A program made the position numbers and the translations under genes. Below, in pieces: positions 1 through 10,862 of a stretch of DNA of 64,000 bases (the first letter of the stretch is position 1; each line of letters begins with the position of its first letter). Source of the stretch: Ottelia alismoides (taxonomy: Eukaryota; Streptophyta; Magnoliopsida; Alismatales; Hydrocharitaceae); the NCBI GenBank assembly GCA_037367405.1, contig JAZKJV010007251.1, positions 744,001 to 808,000 on the forward strand, given 5' to 3'. The notes under the pieces are model-generated. The model was not told the DNA's origin. It made no database searches and worked only from the letters and a program-made list of their open reading frames with translations.

Positions 1-1250
1 CATCCGATCTGACACCGACCACCATCTCACATTATCGATCTCTCCAATTCACATTCTACCTCACACGATCTTTCACCTCCGATCACACACGTTGACCGGA
101 GACACGGATTCGATATCACACTTTGCTGGATCCAACATCATTTACATTTCTATTTATGATCATTATTATTTATTTTTCTTTCTTGACCAAGTCTTCGTGC
201 TCTAGTCAGATTTATCCTATTTTATTACAGATTCAAGAATTTAAAAAATACAAAAAATAAAAAAATATTCAACTATTATTTACAGAAAAATATAAACAAA
301 TAAAAAAATAAAAATAATCGTAGGTACCACCCTCCTCTCGTACAAGCGGCGCCCGCCACTACTACTTCGTTGTTGGGTTGTCATCACCAACCACCTCCCG
401 CCTAGAGCAGCTCCATCACTGCCTGTTGCGCCGCTCTAGAGAGGATCATCCCCTACCGTAGCCATCTTCACCGATGCGTCAAGCCACAACTAAAGTCCCA
501 CCGTAGAACTGCTCGCGGTACACCGATCTCCTCCATTCGTGGGGGCATGTGTTGCCCCCATTCCGTATGTGATCCATCACCATTTGCTCGATGCACCTCC
601 GTGTCCTCGATCACCGCCACCCTACTCGTCGAAGGACTAGCCGCCTCACCGACCATCAACTAGAAGCTCGAATGTCGCCGACAATGCCACCTAATCCACT
701 CGTTGACCCCCCGCTTTGATGTCTCCGTTGACGCAACATCTCATCGAAAAGCTGCCGCCATCGCCACCATCGATCCTCTGCCCGATCGCCACTAGCACCG
801 CTGACCAATGCTAAGGGTGAGGCGCCCCCTTTCCCCCTTGGCTTGAAACAAGGAGAACAAAGAACGAAACCTATGAAATAAAAAAAATTAAGAAAAATTA
901 CATCCACACCCTTGGAGGTTTTAAAAATTGCAAAAAACCCTACCCAAGATAGTCGCGTGCGGCACACACATTTACTAGGCAATTTGCATTTTCCATCCAC
1001 AATTTATTTCCGATTACTTTATGATGCAAAAACATTAAAAAATTGCAATTCATTCCTTCATTTCTAGACTTTAAAATTGCACGCTTATTTGATTGAAATA
1101 AATGTTTTTATTGCTCTGAAAATTCTACAAAAAAATTGTATAGACTCCTGTTGTATGCCTGATCATTGAGTAAATTTTTCCTTGCATTTTAGTTCTATTT
1201 TCTATTTTTAAAAATTCAAAAAACATTGCATTTTTCACTGTTTGAAATTT

Positions 1251-1547
1251 GTGAAGAACCCGACCTAGTATTGTTAAAAAGGGAGAGGAAGCAGAACCAA
1301 GTCAATACAGATCACCCCCTTCTTCTTGCACCAAAGATATTACCATTTCTGACGAAACTGGAGCTACATCTCTTTTTAATTTTCATTCAAGAGTTCTATT
1401 CTATGTATTTCCATGTCCCTTTGATACGTCGAAAAATGAAATGGACAAATTTCTTTTCTTAGGAACACATACAAGATTCATTACTACAAAAAAGCGATAG
1501 TGGTAACCCCACCATTTATTAATTTAATAGTAATAGAAACCCATGTC
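1251..1547. other. Plastid-like noncoding fragment
   Basis: From memory this resembles plastid inverted-repeat DNA near ycf2/ycf15 or rps12-trnV, with recognisable stretches such as ACACATACAAGATTCATTAC. The 78-residue open frame here is a chance frame in that DNA. The exact plastid locus is uncertain. Confidence 0.5.
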
Positions 1548-1707
1548 CTTCCTAATGGTATGTTATGCGTCTGGTTTGATAATGAGGATCTAATTCTAGG
1601 TTATGTTTCGGGGAGGATGTGATGCAATTTTATACGCATACTGCCGGGGGATAGAGTCAAAATTGAAGTAAGTCGTTATGATTCAACCAGAGGATATATA
1701 ATTTATA
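1548..1707 (+). pseudogene. infA: Plastid infA (translation initiation factor IF-1) fragment
   Basis: Reading from 1548 gives LPNGM..., then [32 protein letters not shown] and RGYIIY, which is the body of plastid IF-1, a small OB-fold factor that binds the 30S ribosome. The arginine pair after VSGR has decayed to a methionine and a TGA stop. The N-terminal residues and the last residues are missing; the fragment is joined upstream to unrelated plastid DNA and downstream to reversed rpl16. It sits in an LTR and is certainly non-functional. Identity rests on recognised family sequence; no search was run. Confidence 0.9.
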
Positions 1708-1880
1708 TCATGTCATTACTCTTCGCCCAACTTCTATTTGTCTAGCTATGATCCAAGCAGGTTCAAGTGCCTGAAGAGCATATCTTCCGAAAGAAATATG
1801 ATTGTCTCGATAAGATATTGCTTCCATTCTTCCTCTTTGTTGTTTACGGAATCTGGTTCTTTCGGGGTTATAGTATTGGG
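1708..1880 (-). pseudogene. rpl16: Plastid rpl16 exon 2 fragment, antisense
   Basis: On the - strand the frame gives [20 protein letters not shown], then [17 protein letters not shown], then a TGA where the plastid gene continues. This matches the start of exon 2 of plastid ribosomal protein L16, a large-subunit protein. In plastids rpl16 and infA lie in the same operon on the same strand; here they are inverted relative to each other and adjacent, so the fragments were joined after excision. The plastid rather than mitochondrial version is indicated by the [16 protein letters not shown] stretch. Confidence 0.87.
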
Positions 1881-2124
1881 ATTCTCTTTTTCTCTTAATT
1901 ATTTTTTTTATTATTTGAATAACCCACAGGAATTGTAGCCTCTTTGAGTTCGATCCTATTGCTATATATTTTAATTAAACAACAAAAATTCTCTTGCTAC
2001 TTTTTTTGTAAATAGTTTAGTTTGAGAAAATAAATTTTTTGTTGTGGGATTTTTTGGTTGCAACAACACGAACACATTTATTTTCAAGCAAAATTAAAAC
2101 CCACTAAAATCTCGCCCAACAAGA

Positions 2125-2142
2125 TGGCACCATTTCCAGGGA
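2125..2142 (+). other. Primer-binding site of A (degenerate tRNA-Asp type)
   Basis: TGGCACCATTTCCAGGGA lies 3 bp after the LTR end. It differs at a few positions from the tRNA-Asp-complementary TGGCGCCGTTGCCGGGGA used by many plant gypsy elements, as expected for an old copy. Confidence 0.8.
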
Positions 2143-3643
2143 GGCACGGTGAGGGTAGTTAGATTTCTCTTTTGACCTACTATTCTTGGTTGTAAATATT
2201 TGTTTATATTTTTCGACATTATTTAATTGTTCATATTCACTGTATCTCATTTATTTTGCCTAATAATTTTTATATATGTGTATCTCTTACACATTCTTTC
2301 TTTCTATTCTCATACGAGGGCTCGCGTAGCGTAGGAGGTGATCCTAGGAGAGTCGAAGCACCCAAACGAAGCGGACACGGCTTGATTCATCTCGAAGCCA
2401 CAGGAGAGCGCAGGAGGAGGAGAGAAATTGAGAGAGACCATTATTGGGAGCATAGATAGTTTTTGAGTTGTTTTAGCATTTTAGTCATTCAAACTCTTGT
2501 AAAAGGACATTAATTTGTTGCGGGGTCTGTTTTTCCAAGTGCTGGTGCAATTGGGAGACCTCACTGGTTTTGTTTTTCACCGCCTTATTTTTCTTTATTT
2601 CACACGGATTTTGTGAGATACCTATTGATTGCTTTAAATAATTTGCTTGAGCTAGGTAATTAATTAGGTCTAAAAACCCTTAACAAGAATTTCTATACCT
2701 ATAGAATAGAGCGTAATTGGACTTAGTCAAATTTAATTGCTCCTTGCCCGTTAAAAGAAGCTATTGCTAGGACAGGTCACTTGCATCATATATGTTAGCT
2801 TATTTTTTCTATATTTAAATTATGCATGGATCACTCTGCAAGTAGAGTGCTGGCGACAAGGTATGCATCTCTAACCCATGCATGCATCATTATGTTTAAT
2901 CGCACATTGGCATTTCTGATCTCCTTCCTTGTTTTCACTCACATGATCTAAAAGGAAATTGGGCACTCGGTAGGGGATTTATTGAAAATATTCAAACCAA
3001 GTGACAACTACCTAAAATTTGGGACTGCTAAAATTACTCGACCCTAAAATAAACGTAAAGAAAAATATTTATCTTGGGGTGAGTAATCCCCTCACTGTAT
3101 TCGTTTTAAATTGCTCCCGTACACACCAAGGTTAGTGCCCAATTCCCATAATCCAACCTAAGTGTTTGTACTGTTTTTGTGATTGCCCAATTCCCATAAT
3201 CCAACCTAAGTGTTTGTACAGTTTTTGTGATTCTCACTTAACTCTAAAACATTCAATATTAAGAGACCGAGCTTTCACGATCTTCACCAACTTGAGTAGG
3301 TAAATTGAGGGATGTGTTTTGCTTTTTGTATATTGTTTGTGATTGCTTGTGTTCATACTAGATCCTTCTGCACATTTGCATATTTTTTTTCACATCTTTT
3401 GGCTTGACCATCATGCTCTCGCGATCATTTTCTCTTGTTTTGGGGATGGCCGTCTGGAGTGGTTTTTATCCAACCTTCACGGATTCCTCGCATCCTCCAT
3501 CCGATCCACCTCTCTTTTTATAGGAGGAAATTCCTCGTGATGTTTGTATATACCTGCCTAACCCATTATTTCTGGAATTGGACTTTGATTTTCACCCACC
3601 CTCATTCCACTCACCTGATCTTGGGATTTTGGAGTCAAATTTC
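2143..3643 (+). other. Untranslated leader of A
   Basis: No coding domain was recognised. The blocks GTTGCGGGGTCT (about 2518) and CTTGCCCGTTAAAAG (about 2742) recur in the leader of C near 20148 and 20380, so this is shared leader sequence that may carry packaging or translation signals. A 48-bp tandem duplication lies inside it. Confidence 0.65.
3137..3232 (+). repeat. 48-bp tandem duplication in A leader
   Basis: Two adjacent 48-bp units starting GCCCAATTCCCATAATCC differ at one base (CTG versus CAG near the 3' part). It looks like a recent local slippage duplication. Confidence 0.9.
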
Positions 3644-4222
3644 ATGATGTCTGCACTTGAGACCCTGAACCAGATGATGGAGCATATGAATTCGAGGATT
3701 AACAATCTATTTAACATAGATAAGAGATAGAATGCTGCTCCACTATTTGAAGATAGTCATGAGAGCTTGCAATTACCCAAAATACAAAAAAATGAGAAAA
3801 ATTTAAAAATCCAAAAAGATTTTGGGAGACACATTGTTGATTCATTTTGTGAGGAGAGGAAACCTACGCCAAACAATTTTCCCACATAGTCATTCACTAC
3901 ATGTCCCACCTTTGACCACGAGGATGCCGCTGTACAGACTGCTCTTGGTAATCCTCATGTATATGCTGATTCCGATCTCCTCCCTTATATGGAGGAGGTC
4001 TAAGAATTCAAAAAAATGTTGACTGAACCTGAAGTGGTGACCACTATTCATGAGATCAATAAAGCCCCACTTCACCTGGCCATGGCCCATTTATCTGCTC
4101 CTCAACACAATAAGAGAAAGTGGAGGAGCAGATCTGAGCGTCACATCTTGATCATAGCCACTGCCTACACCATCTTTCACCGTCCACACCTAAGAAAGGG
4201 AACACTGCCACATCTCTTGTGA
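3644..4222 (+). pseudogene. Gag C-terminal remnant of A
   Basis: The frame opens with MMSALETLNQMMEHMNSRIN, which resembles the coil-like segment late in C gag (DHLVLLMKNMNDLTQRLDD near 23190) and not a capsid domain. It is broken by stops (first near 3728) and then gives a basic segment QHNKRKWRSRSER near 4103, typical of the end of gag before protease. The Retrotrans_gag capsid domain seen in B and C is absent, so A lacks the particle-forming part as well as pol. The 68- and 66-residue frames here are fragments of this remnant. Confidence 0.6.
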
Positions 4223-4803
4223 GTTGCTCCATCTCTGACTATTATTGTGATAGCACTCTCCCTGATGGCGGTGCTTCAATCAATATAATATCCTTCTCTA
4301 TGGTACAATCTCTTCATCTTGGGCCTCTCAAGAAAATCGGGATGATAGTTCATTTTGCTGATGGATCTATCAAGAGGCCGAAGGGTATTCTAGAAAACAA
4401 TGTCATTCTTTTTGAGGGCATGGACTTCACTTCTGATTTTGTCATATTGCCCATGGAGACCTCCACCACTATGGAGCACCCTCCAATCATCCTGGGACGG
4501 CCTTTCCTCGCCTCTACGAGAGCCGTTATTGAAAATGGATCAGGAGAGATTTGCTTCAGTTCTGATGTAGGGAGCGATGTGTTGATCATTACACCCATTA
4601 CTGACCAGAGACCTGCATCCCATGAGAGCATTCTTGTATTAGACAACCCCAAGGACTTTGACCTTGATGATAATATCATAGATTTTTGTTGTATGTTGTA
4701 TGATACTGAGACCCAAGAATTCTTCTTCAAGGAGGAAGACTCGGAAAGCATAGACCTTGTAGTTCCCCTTTCTGATACATGGCGATGCATTTATGACATA
4801 TAG
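4219..4803 (+). pseudogene. Retropepsin-like protease domain of A
   Basis: This is a 194-residue uninterrupted frame. The retropepsin fold is recognised from LPDGGASINIISFSMVQSL (active-site aspartate in D-G-G rather than D-S/T-G), then VHFADGSIKRPKGIL, and PPIILGRPFLASTRAV with the ILGRPFL flap/C-terminal motif. The order and spacing match the Athila/Tat protease. An acidic linker (ETQEFFFKEEDSE) follows and resembles the protease-RT spacer, but it ends in a stop and no RT follows. The start codon is only the first ATG of the open stretch; in a gag-pol protein it would be internal. Catalysis is uncertain given the changed triad. Confidence 0.8.
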
Positions 4804-5350
4804 GGGATTTACACAATAGACACCCTAGAGCGGAAGGTAGACTCCGAGACAAGACATAACGGACATGATTTGACAACTTTCACTTATGAGTTCGTTCCTA
4901 TTCATCTTGATTTAGATGAGACCGATAAGGACGAATGCCGAATTTGATTCGATTGCTTTTAAAAAGGAATTCAGGCCTTTTGATGAAGATGATGATCTAG
5001 TAGAGGCTCGCCAAGCTGGAATTGATCTTACTTTTTCTGATAATGAGTTCGAGCCTTTTTACTTTTATATTTGAGAGACTTCCCAGACAAGACATGACCA
5101 CACTACTTCCACTAACCGGTTCGTGCCTAAACACTCTGAGACCACTGAGGATACATTCATGGTCGATCCTGATCAGTTTATGTCTAATGTTGACCCAACA
5201 TCGACCTACGCCTTGTCAGATCCACTCCTCAACAATCCCGCAAGGTCCACTTTTGACCTTCTTGACCTTTGTACATCCAATCCTCTTGTATATTCGCTTT
5301 CATTTACCTGCATACATCCACCGTATCGCTCATCCATCCCATTTTTGTGT
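4804..5350 (+). pseudogene. Decayed protease-downstream coding remnant of A
   Basis: Acidic stretches rich in Asp, Glu and Phe, with stops and frame changes, continue after the protease. They resemble the spacer after protease in C (about 24480-25190), and no RT, RNase H or integrase motif is visible. Frames at 5022-5363 and 5123-5380 are short and lack known motifs. Confidence 0.45.
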
Positions 5351-5832
5351 GTGCCTAACTTAGGACATACTTCATCCTAAGTATAGGGGGTGGACGAGTC
5401 GAGTATTGTTCATATTCGTCATGTTCATCACTTTTATCATTGCTTATACTAGGGATACTCTACCCTGAGTATAGGGGGAGTGTTGTTGTTCATATCGTCT
5501 CATTGTGTTTTTATTCTTCTCATCTCTCGATTGTCTCCCAATTTGTTGATATTCTATACTTAGGATATTCTACCCTAAGTATAGAGCGACAAGACGAGCT
5601 GCTGAGTTCGTATATTCTCTTTATCGATTTTTCTTTTTTGTACAATCTTCTATATTTAGGATTATTTGATCCTAAGTATAGGGGGATTACCGACTTCTAT
5701 TCTTTTCATCTTTTCTTTGAGTCATTGTAGCATATGAGTCTTTTCACTTTTCTATACTTAGTAGAAGTTATGTCTTCCTTTGCCGCTCTCTGATCACTAT
5801 GAGGACATAGTTCGAGCTAAGTATAGGGGGGT
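5351..5832 (+). repeat. Five-hairpin array of A
   Basis: Five inverted repeats lie at about 5358-5390, 5445-5478, 5554-5586, 5650-5686 and 5752-5832. Typical arms are CTATACTTAGG and CCTAAGTATAG with a 10-14 base loop, and most are followed at once by GGGGG. The last is long, with an inner stem around GTTATGTC/GACATAGT. Matching arrays follow the coding region in C, D and F. Confidence 0.9.
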
Positions 5833-7426
5833 TGTATATATTGTATATATACTTTAGACATAACTCGTACTTTTCTCACCTTTCGTATTTAAAAAACAAA
5901 AAAAAACACAAAAAAACAAAACATAAAAAAACAAAAAAAACAATAGAAAACAAAAAACAAAAACAAAAGCAAAAAATTCCTCTTATATTAAAAACAATTC
6001 CTCTTATATTAAAAAAACAAAAAATTATAATCCATGTATATACTTGTATTTATTTTACTAACCCTTTTCCCTTAAAAAATCCCTAAAAACTACAAAACCA
6101 AAAAGTAAAAATTTGCATAATTAAAATTCAAAAAAACTTTTTACATGTGCATCTTTTTTTCCCAAAAATCCATATAAAGTTCAAAATTAGAAAATTATTT
6201 CAAAATGAAAGATTTTGCTTTCTTTTTTCTTTGTATACATTTCTTGCATTTGCATGTGCATTTTTCAGGATAATATTGACATTTAAACTATGTCTAGAAT
6301 AAAATTGAAGAACGGAACTTAGCTAGACCTTAATCCACTTAATTTCAGAGGAAACTTATAAGAAATGGATTTAAGACTTTTAAGGTCCTAGCAACATAAT
6401 TCTTTGAGTCCATAAGACTATGTTAATACGCCATCTTGATTAGTCTAAGTAGAATATTTAACAACACACACATGATTCTTCTAGACCGTGTCTTATCTTG
6501 GACAAGCACTCTATACATAGCTCTTCATGGAGGAGGTAGTGAGGAGGCAGAATCTCTTCGCTTGGAGTAGCATACAAGGGTAGTACATTTAAGAGGAACT
6601 TCTCGCTTTACTCTAGGGAGGATAGTGCATCTCAACCTGACCTAGTAGCATTGAGGTCTAAAGACAGGATGTTGTGGGGATGCAATAATGCTTCAAAAGA
6701 GGGATAGTCTACTAGCTCAAGAGGAAAAACTCCGTATGTACATGCTGCACCCTGTATATATTTTCAAAAAAAAAAGAAAAAAAAAGAAAATATATAGAAT
6801 CTCCAAAAGTGGACATGCATGAGTGAAAAGTAAAATGCCCATCGGGGTGTATATATAAGTATAAAAAAAGAGATAAAAGTCAAATTTTTGTAGGCTTGCA
6901 GCTGGATGACTTGACTACATTGGTCATGCATCAAAGTATAGGTAGCTACACTGGTTACTATACATTATTTTCTCCATATCCTCTTCTTGAGATGGTTGTA
7001 CTTAAACTTAGAAGGGAATGTCCCCGCTCCTCGAGGAAAAAGTTGCTAGATCGGGGGACTAGAGTTACCTTGTTCAGAGAGGCTGTTTCTTTACTACTTT
7101 AGAGATTGGGAGCTTTAATTCACTTACACCGTACAAGTAAAGGTTCATAGTCATAAGAATTTATGTATGTAGACTAGTTCTGACCTGACTGTTTAGGAGA
7201 CCTAAACAAGAGTCTTGTGGAATATAGAGGTTGTTAGGTTTTAAATCCATTTCCCATCAAGGTTCCACCACATTAATAATCCAAAGGTCTAACAGAGCTC
7301 CATACTACTACTTTGTGAAGATAAGTTTAATATTCAATGTTGTCCTAATTTCTTTATTTGTCCTTTCTTTTTCTTTTATTCACTTATTATTTCAAATGAG
7401 TGTTTTCTAAGGGACTAGTAAAGGTA
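5833..7426 (+). other. 3' noncoding region of A
   Basis: An A/C-rich low-complexity tract (about 5885-6120) is followed by a conserved block also present in C, D and F, for example GACATTTAAACTA near 6269 and GGGATAGTCTACT near 6701. The short frame at 5832-6086 is lysine-rich poly-A reading and not a gene. The block is the usual position for packaging and reverse-transcription signals; function is inferred. Confidence 0.65.
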
Positions 7427-7439
7427 AAACATAGGGGGA
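7427..7439 (+). other. Polypurine tract of A
   Basis: AAACATAGGGGGA directly precedes the LTR start TGATGAAT, the expected position of the plus-strand primer. Its TAGGGGG core is like the tails of the upstream hairpins. Confidence 0.8.
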
Positions 7440-10400
7440 TGATGAATCTGCATTTCATCGTCTTTATTGATTTATTTTAGCATAAAATCCCTTATTAAAC
7501 ACCTATATATAATACTAAATCAATATTCTTACTAACTTGCATTTGTGTGTAATTATTGTACATATATTGTTATTCTAACCTAAATAAATAAATAAATAAA
7601 GGAAAAAATAAAGAAAATAAAAGAAAGAAAGAAAAGAAGACTGTATATATGTAAAAGATACAGGCTGACCTGAACCCCAAGAGAAGGTCAAGACTTGACC
7701 TGATCGACCAGGAATAAAATAGGGGGAGATAGGGTCCTTAATCTGAAAATCCAAAAAAATGTTTTGTAAATACCTTTCTGTGTATATTTGTATAAAAATT
7801 ACATTATTTTATTTGTACATAAATTGACCTCAAATTAAATATTTTTCAAAACAAAAGTTGTAAATGAAAATGTTTTCTAAATAATAAAAATAATTGCAAA
7901 ATAAAATCATGTACATAATAAAAGTAACAACATCTTGAAAAACCCATACAATAATAATTGAAAGACCAATTTTGGCTCTATATGATCCCATATTGAACCA
8001 AACTCACTTCCATCGTATTCTAAATGAAATTGTCTTTAAAATGACAGTGGTTTCATAACTTTTGGAGTTACGATTTGAAAGACTATTTTCTAGGGTAGTT
8101 TGTGCAATTTTACCATTTATTTATCGTATATATTTATTTTTATATGTATTGTATTTGTAAATAATTATAAATAAACTTTAAATAATAATTATTTAAAAAA
8201 ACGTTAAAAAAATAATTTCCTTATTTAACTATGTATATAATGTACCATATGTATATAGTATATAGTATATGTATATAGTTAATTTCCTTAAAAAACCCTC
8301 ACCAAAAAAACAAATAATTAACATTTATTATTTAACTTAATAAAGTGATGAAAATAAATAAATAAATAAATTATGTAAATAATTTTATTAACTCCACCAC
8401 TAACTTCCTTCCTTATCTTATCTCCATTTAAATTTTCCTTATCTTTATCTCCATTCAAATTTTTGAAATTCAAATTCAATTCTTTTTCCTATTAATATGT
8501 CTCCTCTTCCCACATTTCAATTTTATCAATCATTGGTGAGAGGAGCCTAATCTCCAAGAGCTTCTTATTGTGGAAATGTGCATAGCCTCCAAGCCTTCCA
8601 GTGACAGCGAGTCGGCCTTCATCGAGGACATTACGATATTTTCTACTCCCACGGTGAGATCCATTTTTTTCTTGTTCTTAACCTAGGTTAATCGTAGATT
8701 AATTTTTGCATTTTAAATTTCATTGTCATTTTTTTAGATTGTAGATCTTAATCATAGATCATTGTTCTACCACATTCGATCAGACATTGATCACCATATC
8801 ATATTCTCGATCTCTCCATTTCACATTCTACCTCACACGATCTTTCACCTCCGATCACAGACAGTGACCGGAGACACGGATTTGATCTCTCACTTCGACG
8901 GATCCGACACCATTCACATTTCTATTTATTATTATTTTTTTTTATTTTTCTTTCTTGACAGAGCTGTCATACTCGAGTCATATTTATCCTATTTTATTGC
9001 AGGAACAAGGATTTAAAAAATACAAACAAATAAATAAATATTCAGCTATTGTTTACTAAAAAATATAAAAAATAAAAATACACGTAGGCGCCTCCCTCCC
9101 CTCATGCAGGCGGTGCCCACCGCTCCTCCTCCACCGCAGGGCCATCACCGCCAACCACCTCCCGCCTGGAGCATCTCATTTTCTGCCCGCCGCCCCGCTC
9201 TGGAGAGGAGCATCCCCGACTATAACCATCTTCACCGACGTTCAAGCCACAGTTGAAGCCCTGCCGTAGAACCGCCCGCAATCCACTGATCTCTTCCGTT
9301 CGTCAGGGCGTGTGTTGCCCCCATCCCGTGTGAGCTCCGTCGCCATTCACTCAACGCACCTCTATGGCCCCGATCGCTGCCGCCCTACTTGTCGAAGGCC
9401 CAACTGCTCCACCGACCGTCCGCCAGAAGCTCAAATATCACCGACTCACCTGATCCACCCATCGACCCTCTGCGTTGATGCCTCTGCTGATGCAACACCT
9501 CATCGAACAACCGCTGCCATCGCCGACATCGATCCTCTACTCGATCGCCACCTACATCATCGACCAATGCCAGGGGTAGTGCACCCCTTTTCTCCATTGG
9601 CTTGAGAACGAAGGAGAACAAAGAATGAACCCTAGGGAATTAAAAAAAGAATTTGGAAAAATTACATCCACACACCTGGAGGTTTGAAAACTTGCAAAAA
9701 CGTCTCTGCCAGAACGTGCGGCGCATGCGTTTACAGGGTAATTTACATTTTCCATCGCAAATTATTTTTGGTTACTTTATGATGCAAAAACATTAAAAAA
9801 ATACAATTCAGTCCTTCATTTCAAGACTTTAAAATTACATTCTTATTTGATTGAAATAAATGTTTTTACTACTCTGAAAATTACAAAAAAAATTGTGTAG
9901 ACTCCTACTGTATGCCTGATCATTGCATAAAATTTTCCTTGCATTTTAATTCCATTTGATATTATTAAAAAATAAAAAATTTGCATTTTTCACTATTTAA
10001 AATTTGAAAATTCATAAAAATTCATATATTGTATAAAAAAATCCAAAAAATAGATTATTTTCTTTTTATGCATTTTATATTCGATCCAATTTTCATACAT
10101 TAATTATTTTTAAACCCAAAAAGATGTAAAATACTAAAAATCTAAAAAAAATCACAGAAAATGGTAGAAAAATCTAAAAGTAGTGATTTCACTTCCTGAT
10201 TGTAGATAATTTCTTCTAGTTTTTAAGAAACGTAATTGCTTAAACTTTTGATTTCATTTGGTAATTTTACATTGAAAAATAATCATATTTGCTCATTATT
10301 TGCATTTCCCCCTATTTTTATGTTATTTAAAAATCCTAAAAAAACTAAAAATCTATGAAAAATTACAAAATAGTAAAAAATCCTCAAAAATAAAAAGAGA

Positions 10401-10862
10401 TTTCATTTGGACATTTTTGAGCATTTTTATCATATTCGAAAAATTTAAAAAATGCATGTGTTTTGTGTATAAATTTATTTTGAAAATTATATTTTTTAAA
10501 TTTTAAAAAATTGCAAAACGAAAAATCATTAAAAAATTGAAAATCAGAAAATAACAAAATAGAAATAAAAAATTATAAAAATTTAAAAAGATCAAAATTT
10601 TCGCCAAGATAGCTAGCATTTGAGATTCCTTTTTTCTCTTAATTAATTTTATCGATTATTTGAATAACCCTCGTAAATTATAGCCTCCCTGAGTTCGATT
10701 CTGTTGCTATATAGGTTAAATAAATAACAAAAATTCTCTTACTACCTTTTTTTATAAATAATTAAGTTTGAGAAAAAAATTATTGCGGGATTCTTTAGGT
10801 TGCAACGACACAAACACATTTATTTTCCATCAATTTAAAACCCCCTAAAATCTCGCCCAACA
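7440..10862 (+). repeat. 3' LTR of element A
   Basis: This 3423-bp LTR begins TGATGAATCTGCATTTCATC and ends CAACA. It contains a TATA-like stretch near 8488, a GT splice-donor-like site at 8654, and a GC-rich island at about 9080-9600. The frames at 9312-9605, 9385-9621 and 9552-9755 fall in or near that island and are not convincing genes. The long AT-rich 3' part (9780-10800) has many AAAAAT runs. Confidence 0.9.
8654..8659 (+). promoter_or_regulatory. Putative 5' splice site in A LTR
   Basis: ACGGTGAGAT follows a segment (CAGCGAGTCGGCCTT) that also precedes AAGGTGAGAT in G at 42158. Position after the TATA-containing segment is conserved between LTRs, suggesting a transcript leader with a donor site. 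Confidence 0.4.

Larger units (their letters stand above)
1251..1880. other. Nuclear plastid DNA (NUPT) patch replacing part of the A 5' LTR
   Basis: This block has no counterpart in the 3' LTR, where about 610 bp of different AT-rich sequence (about 10010-10620) sits between the same flanks. It is made of at least three plastid-like pieces in non-plastid order: a noncoding piece, an infA piece on the + strand, and an rpl16 exon 2 piece on the - strand. The left junction shares AAATTTG with the LTR, and the right junction shares a GATTC...TTTTTCTCTTAATTA context. Replacement rather than simple insertion suggests double-strand-break repair with filler DNA. Confidence 0.85.
1..2121 (+). repeat. 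5' LTR of element A (left end outside window)
   Basis: This is the right-hand part of the 5' LTR. It aligns with 8772-10862 apart from a replaced block at about 1251-1880. It ends in CAACA just before the primer-binding site, and the 3' LTR also ends CAACA. About 1.3 kb of the LTR should lie left of the window, judging from the 3' copy. Confidence 0.85.
1..10862 (+). mobile_element. Element A: Athila/Tat-type LTR retrotransposon lacking RT and integrase
   Basis: The stretch from base 1 matches 8772 onward, so the window opens inside the 5' LTR, and the 3' LTR ends at 10862. Between the LTRs lie a degenerate tRNA-Asp primer site, a leader, a gag-tail remnant, a protease-like frame, a hairpin array, a 3' noncoding block and a polypurine tract. 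No RT, RNase H or integrase motif is seen in the roughly 5.3 kb interior, so this is a non-autonomous copy. Right of 10862 the DNA continues directly into the protease region of element B on the other strand, which supports the border; the matching left target duplication lies outside the window. Confidence 0.85.

Noticed and set aside
1226..1462. 78-residue frame in the A 5' LTR
   Set aside because: It starts in LTR sequence and runs into the plastid-derived noncoding piece; it is a chance frame across a junction.
4350..4790. 146-residue - strand frame
   Set aside because: Exact shadow of the A protease frame on the other strand.
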